This document shows positions 7,733 to 17,908 of a stretch of DNA of 64,000 nucleotides, piece after piece. Source of the stretch: Tissierella sp. Yu-01 (lineage in GTDB: Bacteria; Bacillota; Clostridia; Tissierellales; Tissierellaceae); NCBI RefSeq assembly GCF_029537395.1, contig NZ_CP120677.1:124001-188000 (forward strand), in the 5' to 3' direction. The notes beneath the pieces were generated by a model, which was not told the origin of the DNA, did not search any database, and saw nothing but the letters and a program-made list of their open reading frames with translations. Each line of letters begins with the position of its first letter. The stretch's first letter is position 1. A program made the position numbers and the translations under genes.

Positions 7733-8998
7733 ATGAAGAAGAAAGTAACAATTATAGGATTAGGATATATTGGTCTTCCTACTGCGGCCGTATTTGCAAA
7801 ATCTGGTATGGAAGTAGTGGGGTATGATATCAATAAGAAAGTAATCGAAGCATTAAACAAAGGAGAAATATTAATTGAGGAACCAGGGCTTGAGGATTTA
7901 ATAAAAGAAGTTGTGAGTAATGGAAGCCTAAGGGGAATTAATGTGTTGGAGGAATCAGATGTATTTATTATATCTGTACCAACACCGATAAATGAAGATA
8001 AGACTGCAGACCTGTCATATGTAAAAAGTGCAACTGAATCCATTATCAATATAATTAAACCAGGGAATATTGTGGTACTTGAATCTACTTCGCCTCCAGG
8101 AGCGACTATGGAGGTTGCTTCTATATTAGAAAAATCAGGTTTGATAATAGGGGAGGAAGTCTTTGTTGCTCATTCGCCTGAAAGGGTATTACCTGGAAGA
8201 ATTATTAAAGAACTTGTAGAAAATGATAGAATAGTCGGTGGAATCAATGAAAAATCAGCAGAATTAGTAAAAGAAATTTATAGTGTATTTGTAAAAGGAG
8301 AAATATTTACTACTGACTCAAAAACTGCTGAGATGTGTAAGCTAATGGAAAATACATTTAGAGATGTAAATATTGCATTAGCAAACGAACTTGCAATATT
8401 GGCGGAGAATATAGGAATCAATGCTTGGGATGTTATTAAATTTGCAAATAAACATCCAAGAGTTAATATACACCAACCTGGACCAGGAGTTGGTGGCCAT
8501 TGCATCGCAGTTGATCCGTGGTTTGTAATAGAAAATCAACCAGAAGGACATTTAATTAGACAAGCTAGAGAAATTAATGATGGAATGCCTGAACGAGTTT
8601 TAAATAGAATTATGAGCATTGTAAAGAACGGGAATGCCAAAGTTACCTTAATGGGTCTTTCTTATAAGCCCAATGTTGATGATACTAGGGAAAGTCCTAT
8701 AATAAAATTAGTTGAGCTACTTAAGGAAAGAACAAATTACCAAATATCATTACATGACCCTCATGTAGATAAAGACAGATTTAAATATAAAGACCTTTTA
8801 ATTGATAGTATAGATGAAGCTGTGGAAAATTCAGAATTAATGGTTTTAGCAGTTAATCATAATGAGTATAAGAATCTAGATTTTGAAAGAATTGGAGAAT
8901 TAATGCTTAAAAAGCAAGTTTTTGATACTAGAAACTTTTTAAGTGAAGAAGAGCTTATAAAATTAGGATTTGAATTAACACTATTAGGAAGGAATTAA
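7733..8998 (+). CDS. wecC: UDP-N-acetyl-D-mannosamine dehydrogenase (WecC-type)
   Basis: Oxidises a UDP-HexNAc twice to the uronic acid with NAD. It has 421 residues, an N-terminal Rossmann motif GLGYIGLPTAAVFA (8-21), the middle-domain FVAHSPERVLPG, and the catalytic Cys257 in GPGVGGHCIAVDPWFV. The GGHCIAVDPWF form is typical of the ManNAc-specific WecC branch rather than UDP-glucose dehydrogenases. The third domain (FDTRNFL) is present. RBS GGAGG before ATG. First biosynthetic gene of the surface-polymer operon; ManNAcA is a common component of such polymers. Confidence 0.92.
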   Translation: MKKKVTIIGLGYIGLPTAAVFAKSGMEVVGYDINKKVIEALNKGEILIEEPGLEDLIKEVVSNGSLRGINVLEESDVFIISVPTPINEDKTADLSYVKSATESIINIIKPGNIVVLESTSPPGATMEVASILEKSGLIIGEEVFVAHSPERVLPGRIIKELVENDRIVGGINEKSAELVKEIYSVFVKGEIFTTDSKTAEMCKLMENTFRDVNIALANELAILAENIGINAWDVIKFANKHPRVNIHQPGPGVGGHCIAVDPWFVIENQPEGHLIRQAREINDGMPERVLNRIMSIVKNGNAKVTLMGLSYKPNVDDTRESPIIKLVELLKERTNYQISLHDPHVDKDRFKYKDLLIDSIDEAVENSELMVLAVNHNEYKNLDFERIGELMLKKQVFDTRNFLSEEELIKLGFELTLLGRN

Positions 8999-9000
8999 TA

Positions 9001-10263
9001 ATGGAAAAATTATTGGTCATTGCTAATGAATTCCCACCTATGGGTGGTGCGGGAGTTCAGCGTACAACTAAATTCGTTAAATATTTGCCTGAATTTGGAT
9101 TTGAACCTGTGGTTGTGACAAAAGAACATGTATCTGATTTAACTGACGAATCATTGTTAGAGGATTTACCAAAGGATTTAAAGGTATTTAGGCTAAAGCC
9201 TTATGATACAGTAAATAAAAAAGGTATTTTGAGATTGCCTTTTAAATTTTTGGGGACTAGAATACTGTCCCCAGATTCAGAATTCTTTTGGTACTATTTT
9301 AACAGAAAAAAAGTAGTGGACATCATTAGAGAAGAAAAAATTAGATGCATATATACCACATCATTTCCATATAGTTCACATCTGATGGGATTATATTTAA
9401 AGCGTTTGATTCCAGAGTTAACTTGGATTACGGACTTTAGAGACGAGTGGACTAATAATCCATACCATTTAGACAGTATTTATAAGAGAATAAAGCTAAA
9501 AACTGAGAGAGGAAAAGAACTTTTAGTCACAAGTGCATGCGATTTTCTCATAACAAATACACCTTTTATGCTAGAGAACTTTATTAAAGATACTCCTTCT
9601 TTAAAGGGAAGATCAACATTTATACCTAATGGTTATGACGATGATGATTTTCAAGGCCTTATTAACAAGCGTAATGGAGGAGAAAAGTTTGTAATAACAT
9701 ATACTGGTTCCTTATATGGCAGAAGGAATTTAGATGAGTTTTTAGATGGATTAAAGATATTACTAGACAATAAAAAGATCGATAAAAATGCTATAGAAAT
9801 AAGAATAGTTGGCAATGTTTATGATAGTGTACTTAATGCATATGCTGAAAAATATGGTCTTATTGGTGTAATTAAGTCCTATGGATATTTGCCTCATAAA
9901 GAGAGTATACAGATGTTGTATAATTCTGATATTATATTGCTGGTTATTGGGAAAGGCAAAGGATCAAAGAATTTTTATACTGGTAAGATATTTGAATATA
10001 TTAGAGTAGATAGACCAATTTTAGGAATAGTTCCTCCTGATGGAGCTGCTGCTCAGGTAATAAATGAAACAAAAACAGGAAAGGTAGTTGATCCTGATGA
10101 TATCCAAGGAGTTAGCTCTATATTAGAATACTATTTTAATAATTGGCTTGAAGATAAGAAGATTCATAACCCAGATTGGGATAAGATAAGGAATTACAGT
10201 AGAAAAACTCAAACTGAAAAATTAGCACATATAATCAATACTCAACTAAGCAGAGATAAATAG
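9001..10263 (+). CDS. GT4-family glycosyltransferase
   Basis: A 420-residue GT-B enzyme that probably adds a sugar to a lipid-linked glycan on the cytoplasmic face. N-terminal domain: EFPPMGGAGVQRTTKFVKYL (acceptor side) and DFRDEWTNNPY. C-terminal nucleotide-binding domain from about 230: VITYTGSLYGRRNLDEFLDG, then KIFEYIRVDRPILGI with the conserved Glu. It starts 3 bp after the wecC stop. The donor sugar cannot be read from sequence. Confidence 0.88.
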   Translation: MEKLLVIANEFPPMGGAGVQRTTKFVKYLPEFGFEPVVVTKEHVSDLTDESLLEDLPKDLKVFRLKPYDTVNKKGILRLPFKFLGTRILSPDSEFFWYYFNRKKVVDIIREEKIRCIYTTSFPYSSHLMGLYLKRLIPELTWITDFRDEWTNNPYHLDSIYKRIKLKTERGKELLVTSACDFLITNTPFMLENFIKDTPSLKGRSTFIPNGYDDDDFQGLINKRNGGEKFVITYTGSLYGRRNLDEFLDGLKILLDNKKIDKNAIEIRIVGNVYDSVLNAYAEKYGLIGVIKSYGYLPHKESIQMLYNSDIILLVIGKGKGSKNFYTGKIFEYIRVDRPILGIVPPDGAAAQVINETKTGKVVDPDDIQGVSSILEYYFNNWLEDKKIHNPDWDKIRNYSRKTQTEKLAHIINTQLSRDK

Positions 10264-10276
10264 GAAGGGGAATAAT

Positions 10277-10741
10277 ATGAAACGAAAGTGGAATTGGATT
10301 GACACTACAATTATTGTCTTTATACTCTTGGCTGTAGTAGTCTTTTTAAACCGAGGAAAATTATTAAATAGAGAAGTAATCAGTAGTTCCAATACTAAGA
10401 ATATAATTATAACAGCTGAAGCAAGTGAACTTACAGCTGATATGGTTACTAATTTGGAAATAGGAGATCAGATATTTTCTCAAAATAGTCTTCAAAAGGG
10501 CTATATTAGTGAAATAATGATAAAACCAAAGCAAGAAATTGCAGTAGGTACAGATGGGGAAATTAAAGTCTATGATCATAAGGAAGAGATAACAATTACA
10601 GTAGAAATTGAAGCAGAAGTTGCAACTAGTGGACCCTATATGGAATTAGGTGGACAAGAAATAAAAGTTGGATTACCTATCATTGTAAAAACTACTGAAG
10701 TTGAGTTCCTAGGTGATATTAAACATATAGAGGTGAATTAA
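10277..10741 (+). CDS. DUF4330-family membrane-anchored protein (first copy)
   Basis: A 154-residue protein with one N-terminal membrane helix (IDTTIIVFILLAVVVFLN) and an extracytoplasmic beta domain. It ends LPIIVKTTEVEFLGDIKHIE, the DUF4330 pattern of a repeated V..G.I..I unit. DUF4330 proteins occur in clostridial polysaccharide clusters; their role is unknown, perhaps a periplasmic-side scaffold. It lies directly before a second, related copy. Confidence 0.8.
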   Translation: MKRKWNWIDTTIIVFILLAVVVFLNRGKLLNREVISSSNTKNIIITAEASELTADMVTNLEIGDQIFSQNSLQKGYISEIMIKPKQEIAVGTDGEIKVYDHKEEITITVEIEAEVATSGPYMELGGQEIKVGLPIIVKTTEVEFLGDIKHIEVN

Positions 10742-11236
10742 TTGAAACTTATAGATGATAAAGGAAGAATTTTTAATAAGATTAATATATTGGACTTGCT
10801 GTTTATTGTACTTATATTATTTTTGGTATTCTTGTCTGTAATCAAGATTTTTGGTGCTAATCTAGAAGATTTAACTGCTACTGATGAGAATGTTAATATT
10901 GAATTTACTGCAAGTATTGTCATGGATAAAGGATACTTAGATGTTATTAATGTAGGGGATCAACTTGGTGAAACAAAGCAATTCCTAGATGCCTATATCG
11001 AGGATGTAGAGGTTGTTGAAGTGATGGCTACGAATTTAGACCAGAATGGCAATGAAGTTGTATCTGTTGATCCAACTATGGAGAAGGCTGAAGTAGTAAT
11101 CAGTGCTAATGTACCATATAAAAACATGTCATACAAACTTGGAAATCAAGAATTAAGACAAGGTAAGATTATATTTTTGGAATCTCAATTTTATAGATAT
11201 AAGGCTCAAATTGAAAGCGTAAAGGTTGTGAATTAG
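10742..11236 (+). CDS. DUF4330-family membrane-anchored protein (second copy)
   Basis: A 164-residue protein built like its neighbour: an N-terminal KGRIFNKINILDLLFIVLIL membrane helix and an outside beta domain ending FLESQFYRYKAQIESVKVV. Start is TTG at 10742, the base after the preceding stop, with GAGGTG upstream. The two copies are clearly of one family but divergent, so they may form a heteromer. Function unknown. Confidence 0.82.
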   Translation: MKLIDDKGRIFNKINILDLLFIVLILFLVFLSVIKIFGANLEDLTATDENVNIEFTASIVMDKGYLDVINVGDQLGETKQFLDAYIEDVEVVEVMATNLDQNGNEVVSVDPTMEKAEVVISANVPYKNMSYKLGNQELRQGKIIFLESQFYRYKAQIESVKVVN

Positions 11237-12790
11237 ATGAATATTTTTGATTCTTTTAATAAAAGCATAATAATTGGCTTTCTATTAAAGTTAAAAATTT
11301 ATGCTGATAATAGCCTTCTATTTAGTATGAATATTAGGAAGGAAAAAAAATCATACTCAAAGAAATATAGAACATGGATTGGAAGCAGCTTAATTTATAG
11401 GTTATTATCCTATTTAGATAGGGCTTTAATGTCTTTAGAAAAGTTCGTATTTCAATCAATTAATAAAAGTGTTATTCTGAGCCCCTTTAATAAAATAATC
11501 AATCGAGAAAAAGGTGACAATGGAAATATCAATGAATTATTAAAACATAGTATTGTATATAAATTCTTATCCAATTATACTTATACAGATTTATTAATAT
11601 TCATTCCTACTGCATATGTAGTGGTGGATTATATAGTCAGGAGAGTATCTTTCCTTGGACCTATAAGTTCTTTATGGGATGAGCTGATGCTAATCTTTTC
11701 TTTTGGAGTAATTGTATTAGCTAGAATCTTTAGTGGTGGAAGAAAAAAATATAATTTTACCCCTATGGATTTACCTATAATCATTTATATAATTTTGGGC
11801 ATATGTCATGTGCTTATAAAATCTCCAGATTTAGGTATAGCAATAGAAGGATTTAGAGCAGTTTTTCAACACATATTCTGGTATTTCGTTGCAACTCAGT
11901 TAATAAATAGTGTGAAGGATTCAGAAAAAGTGATGGGTTTAATGACTGCAATCGGTCTATTTTTAGGCTTACATTCCATATATCAATATATTGCGAAGGT
12001 ACCAATGCCTGGTAATTGGGTAGATGTAGGGGAATCGATAACTACAAGGGCATTCTCCATAATAGGAAGCCCAAATATTCTTGGTGTTATTTTTGTGTTG
12101 TTTATACCAATAGCATTTTCTATGGGGATTACTAGGAAGGAAAACAAGCTTAGATTATTCTATCTTGGATCTACTCTATTCATGGTTGCAGGGTTGCTAC
12201 TTACAATGTCTCGTGGAGCATGGTTGGCATTTGCTTTTGGAGTATTTATATTTATATTAGCCTTTGTTCCTAAGCTTATCATTCCATTTGCTGGTATAGT
12301 TGCTGCTTTTATTTTATTTGGTGGAACCTTAAGTGAAAGATTGTTATATATGTTATCGCCAGTATATTTAATGAAATCTGCTGCAGGTGGGAGATTATAT
12401 AGATGGGAAATTGGCCTTGATTTATGGAGAAAGAATAAATTATTTGGTCTAGGACTAGGTAGATATGGTGGAGCAGTAGCTATGAACAATAATTTAACAC
12501 CCTTCTATTTGGATAATTACTACCTAAAGACTTTAACTGAAATGGGCATATTTGGCATAGTTGGTCTTGGTTTTGTAATAATTTGCTTTGTATTATTTGG
12601 AATAAACATTATAAGAAGACAAAAAGATTTAAATACGAGAATTCTTACAATAGGATTATTTTCAGGATGTTTAGGAGTACTTGCTCAAAATTTCGTAGAG
12701 AATATATTTGAAGTTCCAGCGATGATTGTATATTTTTGGATTGCTGTGGCGTTAATAAACACTTTTGCACCTAAAGCTGATACTAATTGA
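11237..12790 (+). CDS. O-antigen ligase/polymerase-like membrane protein
   Basis: A 517-residue integral membrane protein of the Wzy/WaaL class. After a roughly 110-residue basic, hydrophilic N-terminal extension, about ten to twelve hydrophobic segments follow, with the family's large extracytoplasmic loop. MSRGAWLAFAFGVFIFILA and the late GLGLGRYG ... YLKTLTEMGIFGIVGL pattern are typical (the conserved R and the HN-less ligase variant). It probably polymerises or ligates the lipid-linked glycan made by the neighbouring transferases. The N-terminal extension is unusual. The start ATG follows the previous stop without a gap. Confidence 0.85.
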   Translation: MNIFDSFNKSIIIGFLLKLKIYADNSLLFSMNIRKEKKSYSKKYRTWIGSSLIYRLLSYLDRALMSLEKFVFQSINKSVILSPFNKIINREKGDNGNINELLKHSIVYKFLSNYTYTDLLIFIPTAYVVVDYIVRRVSFLGPISSLWDELMLIFSFGVIVLARIFSGGRKKYNFTPMDLPIIIYIILGICHVLIKSPDLGIAIEGFRAVFQHIFWYFVATQLINSVKDSEKVMGLMTAIGLFLGLHSIYQYIAKVPMPGNWVDVGESITTRAFSIIGSPNILGVIFVLFIPIAFSMGITRKENKLRLFYLGSTLFMVAGLLLTMSRGAWLAFAFGVFIFILAFVPKLIIPFAGIVAAFILFGGTLSERLLYMLSPVYLMKSAAGGRLYRWEIGLDLWRKNKLFGLGLGRYGGAVAMNNNLTPFYLDNYYLKTLTEMGIFGIVGLGFVIICFVLFGINIIRRQKDLNTRILTIGLFSGCLGVLAQNFVENIFEVPAMIVYFWIAVALINTFAPKADTN

Positions 12791-12811
12791 TTGTAGAGAG
12801 GAGGTATACTA

Positions 12812-13930
12812 TTGAAGGTACTTCATTTAATCAGTGGAGGAGATACTGGGGGAGCTAAAACTCATATTATTTCTCTATTAAAAGGACTCAATGAATTGAT
12901 TGATGCAAAGGTAGTTTGCTTTATTGAGGATACATTTTATGAGGATGCCAAGGCATCTGGAATTGATATCGAAGTATATAAACAAAAAAGCAGATCAGAT
13001 ATGAGTGTGGTCAATCGATTAGCTGAGATTATAGAAGATGATGGCTATGATATAATACATTGTCATGGAGCTAGAGCAAATTTTATTGCCATGTTTTTAA
13101 AAAGAAAAATAAATAAACCTATGATTACAACAATACATAGTGATTATAAACTTGATTTTAAGGGGAATTTATACAAAAGACTAGTCTATACTACCCTGAA
13201 TCAATTAGCACTAAGGTGTTTTAATTACTATATAGCTATTTCCGATTCTTTTAAGGAAATGCTAATAAAAAGAGGATTTAAGGCAAAGAACATCTTTGTT
13301 GCTTATAATGGTATAGACTTAGAGAGCAAGCCTCAAATAACTCCAAAGGATGAGTTTTTGAGAAGATACAATATCGAAGGAAACGGTAAAACAATAGTTG
13401 GTATAATTGCGCGCCTTGATATGGTTAAAGGTCACGAAACCTTTATTCAGGCTGCCAATATAGTGCTCAAAAAGAGAAATGATGTAATGTTCTTATTAGC
13501 CGGAGATGGAGATGAAGAGAAAAGATTGAAAGATTTAGTTAAGGAGTATTCTATAGAAGACAATGTTCATTTTCTAGGCTATGTAAAGGATAATTTCTCC
13601 TTTTTTAATGCTATTGACATAAATACGTTAACCTCTGTAAGTGAGAGCTTTCCTTATGTGATTCTAGAGGGAGCAAAGATGAACAAGCCTGTTATATCCA
13701 CAAAAGTAGGTGGAGTTAGCAAGGTAGTTAGTGATGGTTATAGTGGTTATCTGATTGATGTTGGTGATTATAATGATTTATCTAATAAAATTATAACTTT
13801 AGTAGACAATAAAGAATTAGTTGAAACCATGGGAAAAAATCTTTATGAAAATGTAAAGGAGAACTTCTCATATAGCACTATGGCTAGAACTCATATAAAA
13901 ATTTATGAAGAAATAATAGGTAAATTATAA
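12812..13930 (+). CDS. GT4-family glycosyltransferase
   Basis: A 372-residue GT-B glycosyltransferase. N-terminal: LHLISGGDTGGAKTHIISLL and IIHCHGARANFIAMFLK. C-terminal: VGIIARLDMVKGHETFIQAA and the EX7E-type SESFPYVILEGAKMNKPVI. TTG start at 12812 after GGAGG. It differs clearly from the other GT4 in this operon and probably adds a different sugar. Specificity unknown. Confidence 0.92.
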   Translation: MKVLHLISGGDTGGAKTHIISLLKGLNELIDAKVVCFIEDTFYEDAKASGIDIEVYKQKSRSDMSVVNRLAEIIEDDGYDIIHCHGARANFIAMFLKRKINKPMITTIHSDYKLDFKGNLYKRLVYTTLNQLALRCFNYYIAISDSFKEMLIKRGFKAKNIFVAYNGIDLESKPQITPKDEFLRRYNIEGNGKTIVGIIARLDMVKGHETFIQAANIVLKKRNDVMFLLAGDGDEEKRLKDLVKEYSIEDNVHFLGYVKDNFSFFNAIDINTLTSVSESFPYVILEGAKMNKPVISTKVGGVSKVVSDGYSGYLIDVGDYNDLSNKIITLVDNKELVETMGKNLYENVKENFSYSTMARTHIKIYEEIIGKL

Positions 13931-13954
13931 CACTTTGTTTTAAGGAGAGTTATT

Positions 13955-15055
13955 ATGAAATATGTTAAATCAGTCCTCATGTCAGGCTATTACGGCTTTG
14001 ATAATAGTGGTGATGATGCCATATTAAAGGCTGTTGTAAAGGATTTAAAAAAATTAAATGATGATTTAAGTATTACGGTACTTTCCAAAAATCCTAAAAA
14101 GACAGAAGAAATGTATCCCGTAAAAGCTGTAAATAGATTTAGCATAAGGGATGTTATCAATGCTATTAAATCAACCACTATGCTTATAAGTGGTGGAGGA
14201 AGTCTTCTTCAGGATGTAACTAGTAGCAGGTCACTATGGTACTATCTTGCAGTTATGGCAATAGCTAAGATGTACAACAAACCTGTAATGGTTTATGCAA
14301 ATGGAATAGGCCCAATAAATAAAAAATTCAATAGATATTTAACAAAATTAGTACTTAACAAGGTAGATATAATAACTTTAAGAGATAATATGTCTAAAGA
14401 TTATGTAGAGGATTTGAATGTTAAGAATAAAGAGATTTATGTAACTGCTGATCCGGTATTTACATTGGAACCTTCACCTAAGAATATTATCGATAATATT
14501 TTTTCTGATGAAGGCATACCTAGAGAAGGACAATTAATAGGAATTTCTGTAAGGGAATGGAAAAAGGCTGAGAACCTTGAAGAAAGAATAGCTAGTACTA
14601 TAGATTATTTAATTAATACCTATGGGGTTTCAGTGGTTTTAATTCCAATGCATTATCCAGAAGATATGGAATTCAGCAAAAGTGTATTAAATTTAGTTAA
14701 TGAGAAAGGCTGTTATTTACTAAAAAAGAAATATTCTGTTGAAGAGATCATGGGTGTAATAAGAGAACTAGATATAATAGTAGCTATGAGATTACATTCA
14801 TTAATATATGCAGCTACCCAATCAATTCCTATGGTAGGGCTTGTATATGACCCAAAGGTTGAAGGTATCTTAAATAGTATCGGTATGAAATATATGACAA
14901 ATGTAGAGGACCTACAAGTTGAGGATCTTATATCTAATATAGATTATGTTTGGAATAATAAAGAAGACTTAAAGAGTGATCTGGAAAATATAGAAGAAGA
15001 ATTAAAGAAATTAGCATTAAAAAATGTAAAATTGGCCTATGAAAAACTAAGGTAG
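13955..15055 (+). CDS. csaB: Polysaccharide pyruvyl transferase CsaB
   Basis: Transfers a ketal pyruvate from PEP to a ManNAc residue of the secondary cell wall polymer, the modification recognised by SLH-domain surface proteins. It has 366 residues: GYYGFDNSGDDAILKAVV at the N terminus, LISGGGSLLQDVTSSRSLWYY (two pieces: LISGGGSLLQD, VTSSRSLWYY), and late IVAMRLHSLIYAATQSIPMV with the conserved Arg/His. It lies between GT4 and tagA, matching csaB contexts. No SLH protein is encoded in this window. Confidence 0.94.
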   Translation: MKYVKSVLMSGYYGFDNSGDDAILKAVVKDLKKLNDDLSITVLSKNPKKTEEMYPVKAVNRFSIRDVINAIKSTTMLISGGGSLLQDVTSSRSLWYYLAVMAIAKMYNKPVMVYANGIGPINKKFNRYLTKLVLNKVDIITLRDNMSKDYVEDLNVKNKEIYVTADPVFTLEPSPKNIIDNIFSDEGIPREGQLIGISVREWKKAENLEERIASTIDYLINTYGVSVVLIPMHYPEDMEFSKSVLNLVNEKGCYLLKKKYSVEEIMGVIRELDIIVAMRLHSLIYAATQSIPMVGLVYDPKVEGILNSIGMKYMTNVEDLQVEDLISNIDYVWNNKEDLKSDLENIEEELKKLALKNVKLAYEKLR

Positions 15056-15063
15056 GTGAATTT

Positions 15064-15819
15064 ATGGAGAGTATAAAGATTTTTGGAGTAACTATACATA
15101 ATACAACATTAGATGATACCACTAAATTACTTGAACAAAGTTTAAAAGAAAATAAATTAAAAGTAATATATACACCTAATACTGAGATAATAATGGCTGC
15201 TAAGGGTAATAATGAATTACGGGACTTAATTAATAAAGGTGATTTAATTTTACCTGATGGTATAGGCTTGATTTATGGGTCAAGAATAAAGAAAAAACCA
15301 CTAAAGGAAAGGGTAACTGGTTTTGATACATCAATGAAACTTTTGGACATTGCAAATAAATATTCATATAGTATTTATTTGCTAGGTGGAAAAGATGGCA
15401 TAGCTAAGGAAGCTGCAAAACGAATAAAAGCAGATTATCCAAATATTAATATTGCAGGTTTCCATCATGGATATTTTAAAGGAAGTCATCTTGGATTAAG
15501 TAATGAGCCAGAAGAAGAAAAGATTATTAAAGAGATAAATGAGAAAAAACCAGATATAATCTTTGTAGGCTTTGGATTTCCAAAACAGGAGATTTGGATA
15601 GATGCCAATAGGAGCCGTATTGATGGAAAGGTCATTATTGGTAATGGTGGTGTTATGGATATATTATCGGGCAATTCAAGAAGAGCACCTGAAATATATA
15701 TTAAACTTGGTCTAGAATGGCTTTATAGGCTTATGAAAGAACCATCAAGAATAAAAAGGCAGATTGTATTACCAAAATTTTTGATAGATGTAATCTTTAG
15801 TAAAAATGCTATTGAATAA
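15064..15819 (+). CDS. tagA: WecG/TagA-family ManNAc transferase
   Basis: Adds N-acetylmannosamine to undecaprenyl-PP-GlcNAc (GT26). The 251 residues show all family blocks: IYTPNTEIIMAA, LPDGIGLIYGSRI with the catalytic Asp, ERVTGFDTSMKLL, FVGFGFPKQEIWI and GNGGVMDILSGNSRRAPE. The C-terminal basic helix LGLEWLYRLMKEPSRIKRQI associates with the membrane. Starts 8 bp after csaB and closes the operon; together with WecC and CsaB it points to a ManNAc-containing, pyruvylated polymer. Confidence 0.94.
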   Translation: MESIKIFGVTIHNTTLDDTTKLLEQSLKENKLKVIYTPNTEIIMAAKGNNELRDLINKGDLILPDGIGLIYGSRIKKKPLKERVTGFDTSMKLLDIANKYSYSIYLLGGKDGIAKEAAKRIKADYPNINIAGFHHGYFKGSHLGLSNEPEEEKIIKEINEKKPDIIFVGFGFPKQEIWIDANRSRIDGKVIIGNGGVMDILSGNSRRAPEIYIKLGLEWLYRLMKEPSRIKRQIVLPKFLIDVIFSKNAIE

Positions 15820-15846
15820 TCTATATTATAAGGAGGAATTTCACAA

Positions 15847-17820
15847 ATGAATGTTGATCAATTATCTATTAATACCATTAGGGTATTATCAGCAGAAGCT
15901 GTTGAAAAAGCCAAATCAGGGCATCCAGGGTTACCTTTAGGAGCTGCTCCTATGGCATATACACTATGGTCTAAGGCGATGAAACATAATCCGAAAAATC
16001 CAAATTGGATTAATAGAGATAGATTTATTTTATCAGCTGGACATGGCTCTGCATTATTATATTCATTGCTTCATCTATTTGGATATGGACTAACAATTGA
16101 CGATTTGAAGAACTTTAGACAATTGGATAGTAAGACGCCAGGACACCCAGAATATGGTCATACACTAGGTGTAGAAGCTACAACCGGTCCATTAGGACAA
16201 GGAATTGCAACTGGTGTTGGAATGGCCATGGCTGAAGCTCATCTTGCTTCAAAATTTAATACAGAAGATATGAATATAATAGACCATTATACTTATATCC
16301 TATCAGGAGATGGATGTATGATGGAAGGTATAAGTAATGAAGCAGTATCCTTGGCCGGATCTTTAAATTTAGGTAAGTTAATCGTATTATATGATTCAAA
16401 CTCTATTACAATAGAAGGTAATACGGATTTAGCATTTAAAGAAAATGTTAGAGGTAGATTTGAAGCATTAGGTTGGGAAACACTTTATGTAGAAGATGGC
16501 AATGATATTAATAAAATTGAAGAGGCAATCAATTTAGCTAAAAAGAATACACAAAAACCAACACTTATAGAGATTAGAACGGAAATAGGCTATGGAACAA
16601 CTAAACAAGGTATGGCATCAGCACATGGTGAACCGCTGGGAGCTGAAGCACTCACAGGTATGAGAAGCCTAATAAATTGGGATAATGATGAGTTCCACGT
16701 ACCTGAAGAGGTAAGAAAGCATATGGAACAGATTGTTGAAGAAGGAAAAAATGAAGAAGAAAATTGGAACGCAAAATTAGATGAATATAAAGAAAAATAT
16801 CCAGAACTGGCTAAGGAATTAGATAGCTGGTTAAATCTTGATTTACCTATGGATTATTTAGAATCTGAAGAATTCTGGTTCTTTGAGAAGGATATGTCCA
16901 CTAGAGAAGCTTCTGGTGTCCTAATCAACAGAATAGCAGATAAAGTACCTAATTTATTTGGAGGATCAGCAGACTTGGCTCCATCAAATAAAACTAATAT
17001 GAAAAACAGAGATGAATTCTCATCAGATAATTATGCAGGTTCTAATATTCATTTTGGTGTTAGAGAACATGGAATGGGAGCTGCTTTAAATGGAATGGCT
17101 TTACATGGGGGAGTAAGACCTTATGGTGGAACTTTCTTTATATTTGCAGATTATATGAAGCCAGCTATGAGACTTTCCTCATTGATGAATTTACCAGTTA
17201 CCTATGTATTGACTCATGATAGCATAGGAGTAGGAGAAGATGGACCTACACATCAACCTATAGAACAATTAGCTGTATATAGAGCACAACCTAATTTCAT
17301 TACTTTCAGACCAGCTGATGCAGCTGAAACAGCTGCAGGATGGTATGTTGCATTAACAAGAAAGGATGCTCCTATTGGATTGGTATTAACTAGACAGGGA
17401 TTACCTCGATTAGATGGATCAGGAAAATCAGCTCTAAAGGGTGGTTATATAATTAAGAAGGAAAAGGGTAATCTAGACTTAATATTGATTGCAACAGGAT
17501 CTGAAGTACAATTGGCAATGGAAGCTACTAAAGTACTAGAAGAAAAGAATATAGGTGTTAGAGTTGTAAGTATGCCTTCTATGGAATTATTTGAAGAACA
17601 AAGCGAAGAATACAAAGAAGATGTACTACCAAGAAATGTTAGAAAGAGAGTTGCTATAGAAGCAGCCTCATCATTCGGATGGCATAAATATATAGGGTTT
17701 GATGGTAAGATAATATCTATAGATAGTTTTGGAGCATCAGCACCTGCTAATAAATTATTTGAGAAGTTTAACATAACTGTAGAAAATTTAATAAATACTG
17801 CACTTGAAATATTAAATTAA
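15847..17820 (+). CDS. tkt: Transketolase
   Basis: TPP enzyme of the non-oxidative pentose phosphate pathway. It has 657 residues, full length. The TPP motif is [18 protein letters not shown] through [29 protein letters not shown] lies near the N terminus; the pyrimidine domain has [20 protein letters not shown] (two pieces) and [20 protein letters not shown], whose His contacts substrate. GGAGG precedes the ATG. It lies 27 bp after tagA but is probably a separate housekeeping unit. Confidence 0.97.
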   Translation: MNVDQLSINTIRVLSAEAVEKAKSGHPGLPLGAAPMAYTLWSKAMKHNPKNPNWINRDRFILSAGHGSALLYSLLHLFGYGLTIDDLKNFRQLDSKTPGHPEYGHTLGVEATTGPLGQGIATGVGMAMAEAHLASKFNTEDMNIIDHYTYILSGDGCMMEGISNEAVSLAGSLNLGKLIVLYDSNSITIEGNTDLAFKENVRGRFEALGWETLYVEDGNDINKIEEAINLAKKNTQKPTLIEIRTEIGYGTTKQGMASAHGEPLGAEALTGMRSLINWDNDEFHVPEEVRKHMEQIVEEGKNEEENWNAKLDEYKEKYPELAKELDSWLNLDLPMDYLESEEFWFFEKDMSTREASGVLINRIADKVPNLFGGSADLAPSNKTNMKNRDEFSSDNYAGSNIHFGVREHGMGAALNGMALHGGVRPYGGTFFIFADYMKPAMRLSSLMNLPVTYVLTHDSIGVGEDGPTHQPIEQLAVYRAQPNFITFRPADAAETAAGWYVALTRKDAPIGLVLTRQGLPRLDGSGKSALKGGYIIKKEKGNLDLILIATGSEVQLAMEATKVLEEKNIGVRVVSMPSMELFEEQSEEYKEDVLPRNVRKRVAIEAASSFGWHKYIGFDGKIISIDSFGASAPANKLFEKFNITVENLINTALEILN

Positions 17821-17823
17821 TAT

Positions 17824-17850
17824 AATGCCCACTAGAGATTAGTGGGCATT
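17824..17850 (+). terminator. Hairpin after tkt, weak terminator
   Basis: AATGCCCACTA-gagat-TAGTGGGCATT is an 11-bp perfect stem directly after the stop, but no T run follows. It may be a terminator that needs a cofactor or a 3'-end stabiliser. Confidence 0.55.
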
Positions 17851-17908
17851 AGCATATATTCCCTAATATTTGAATAGATATTAATTAAGATTGATAGGGG
17901 GGATATAT

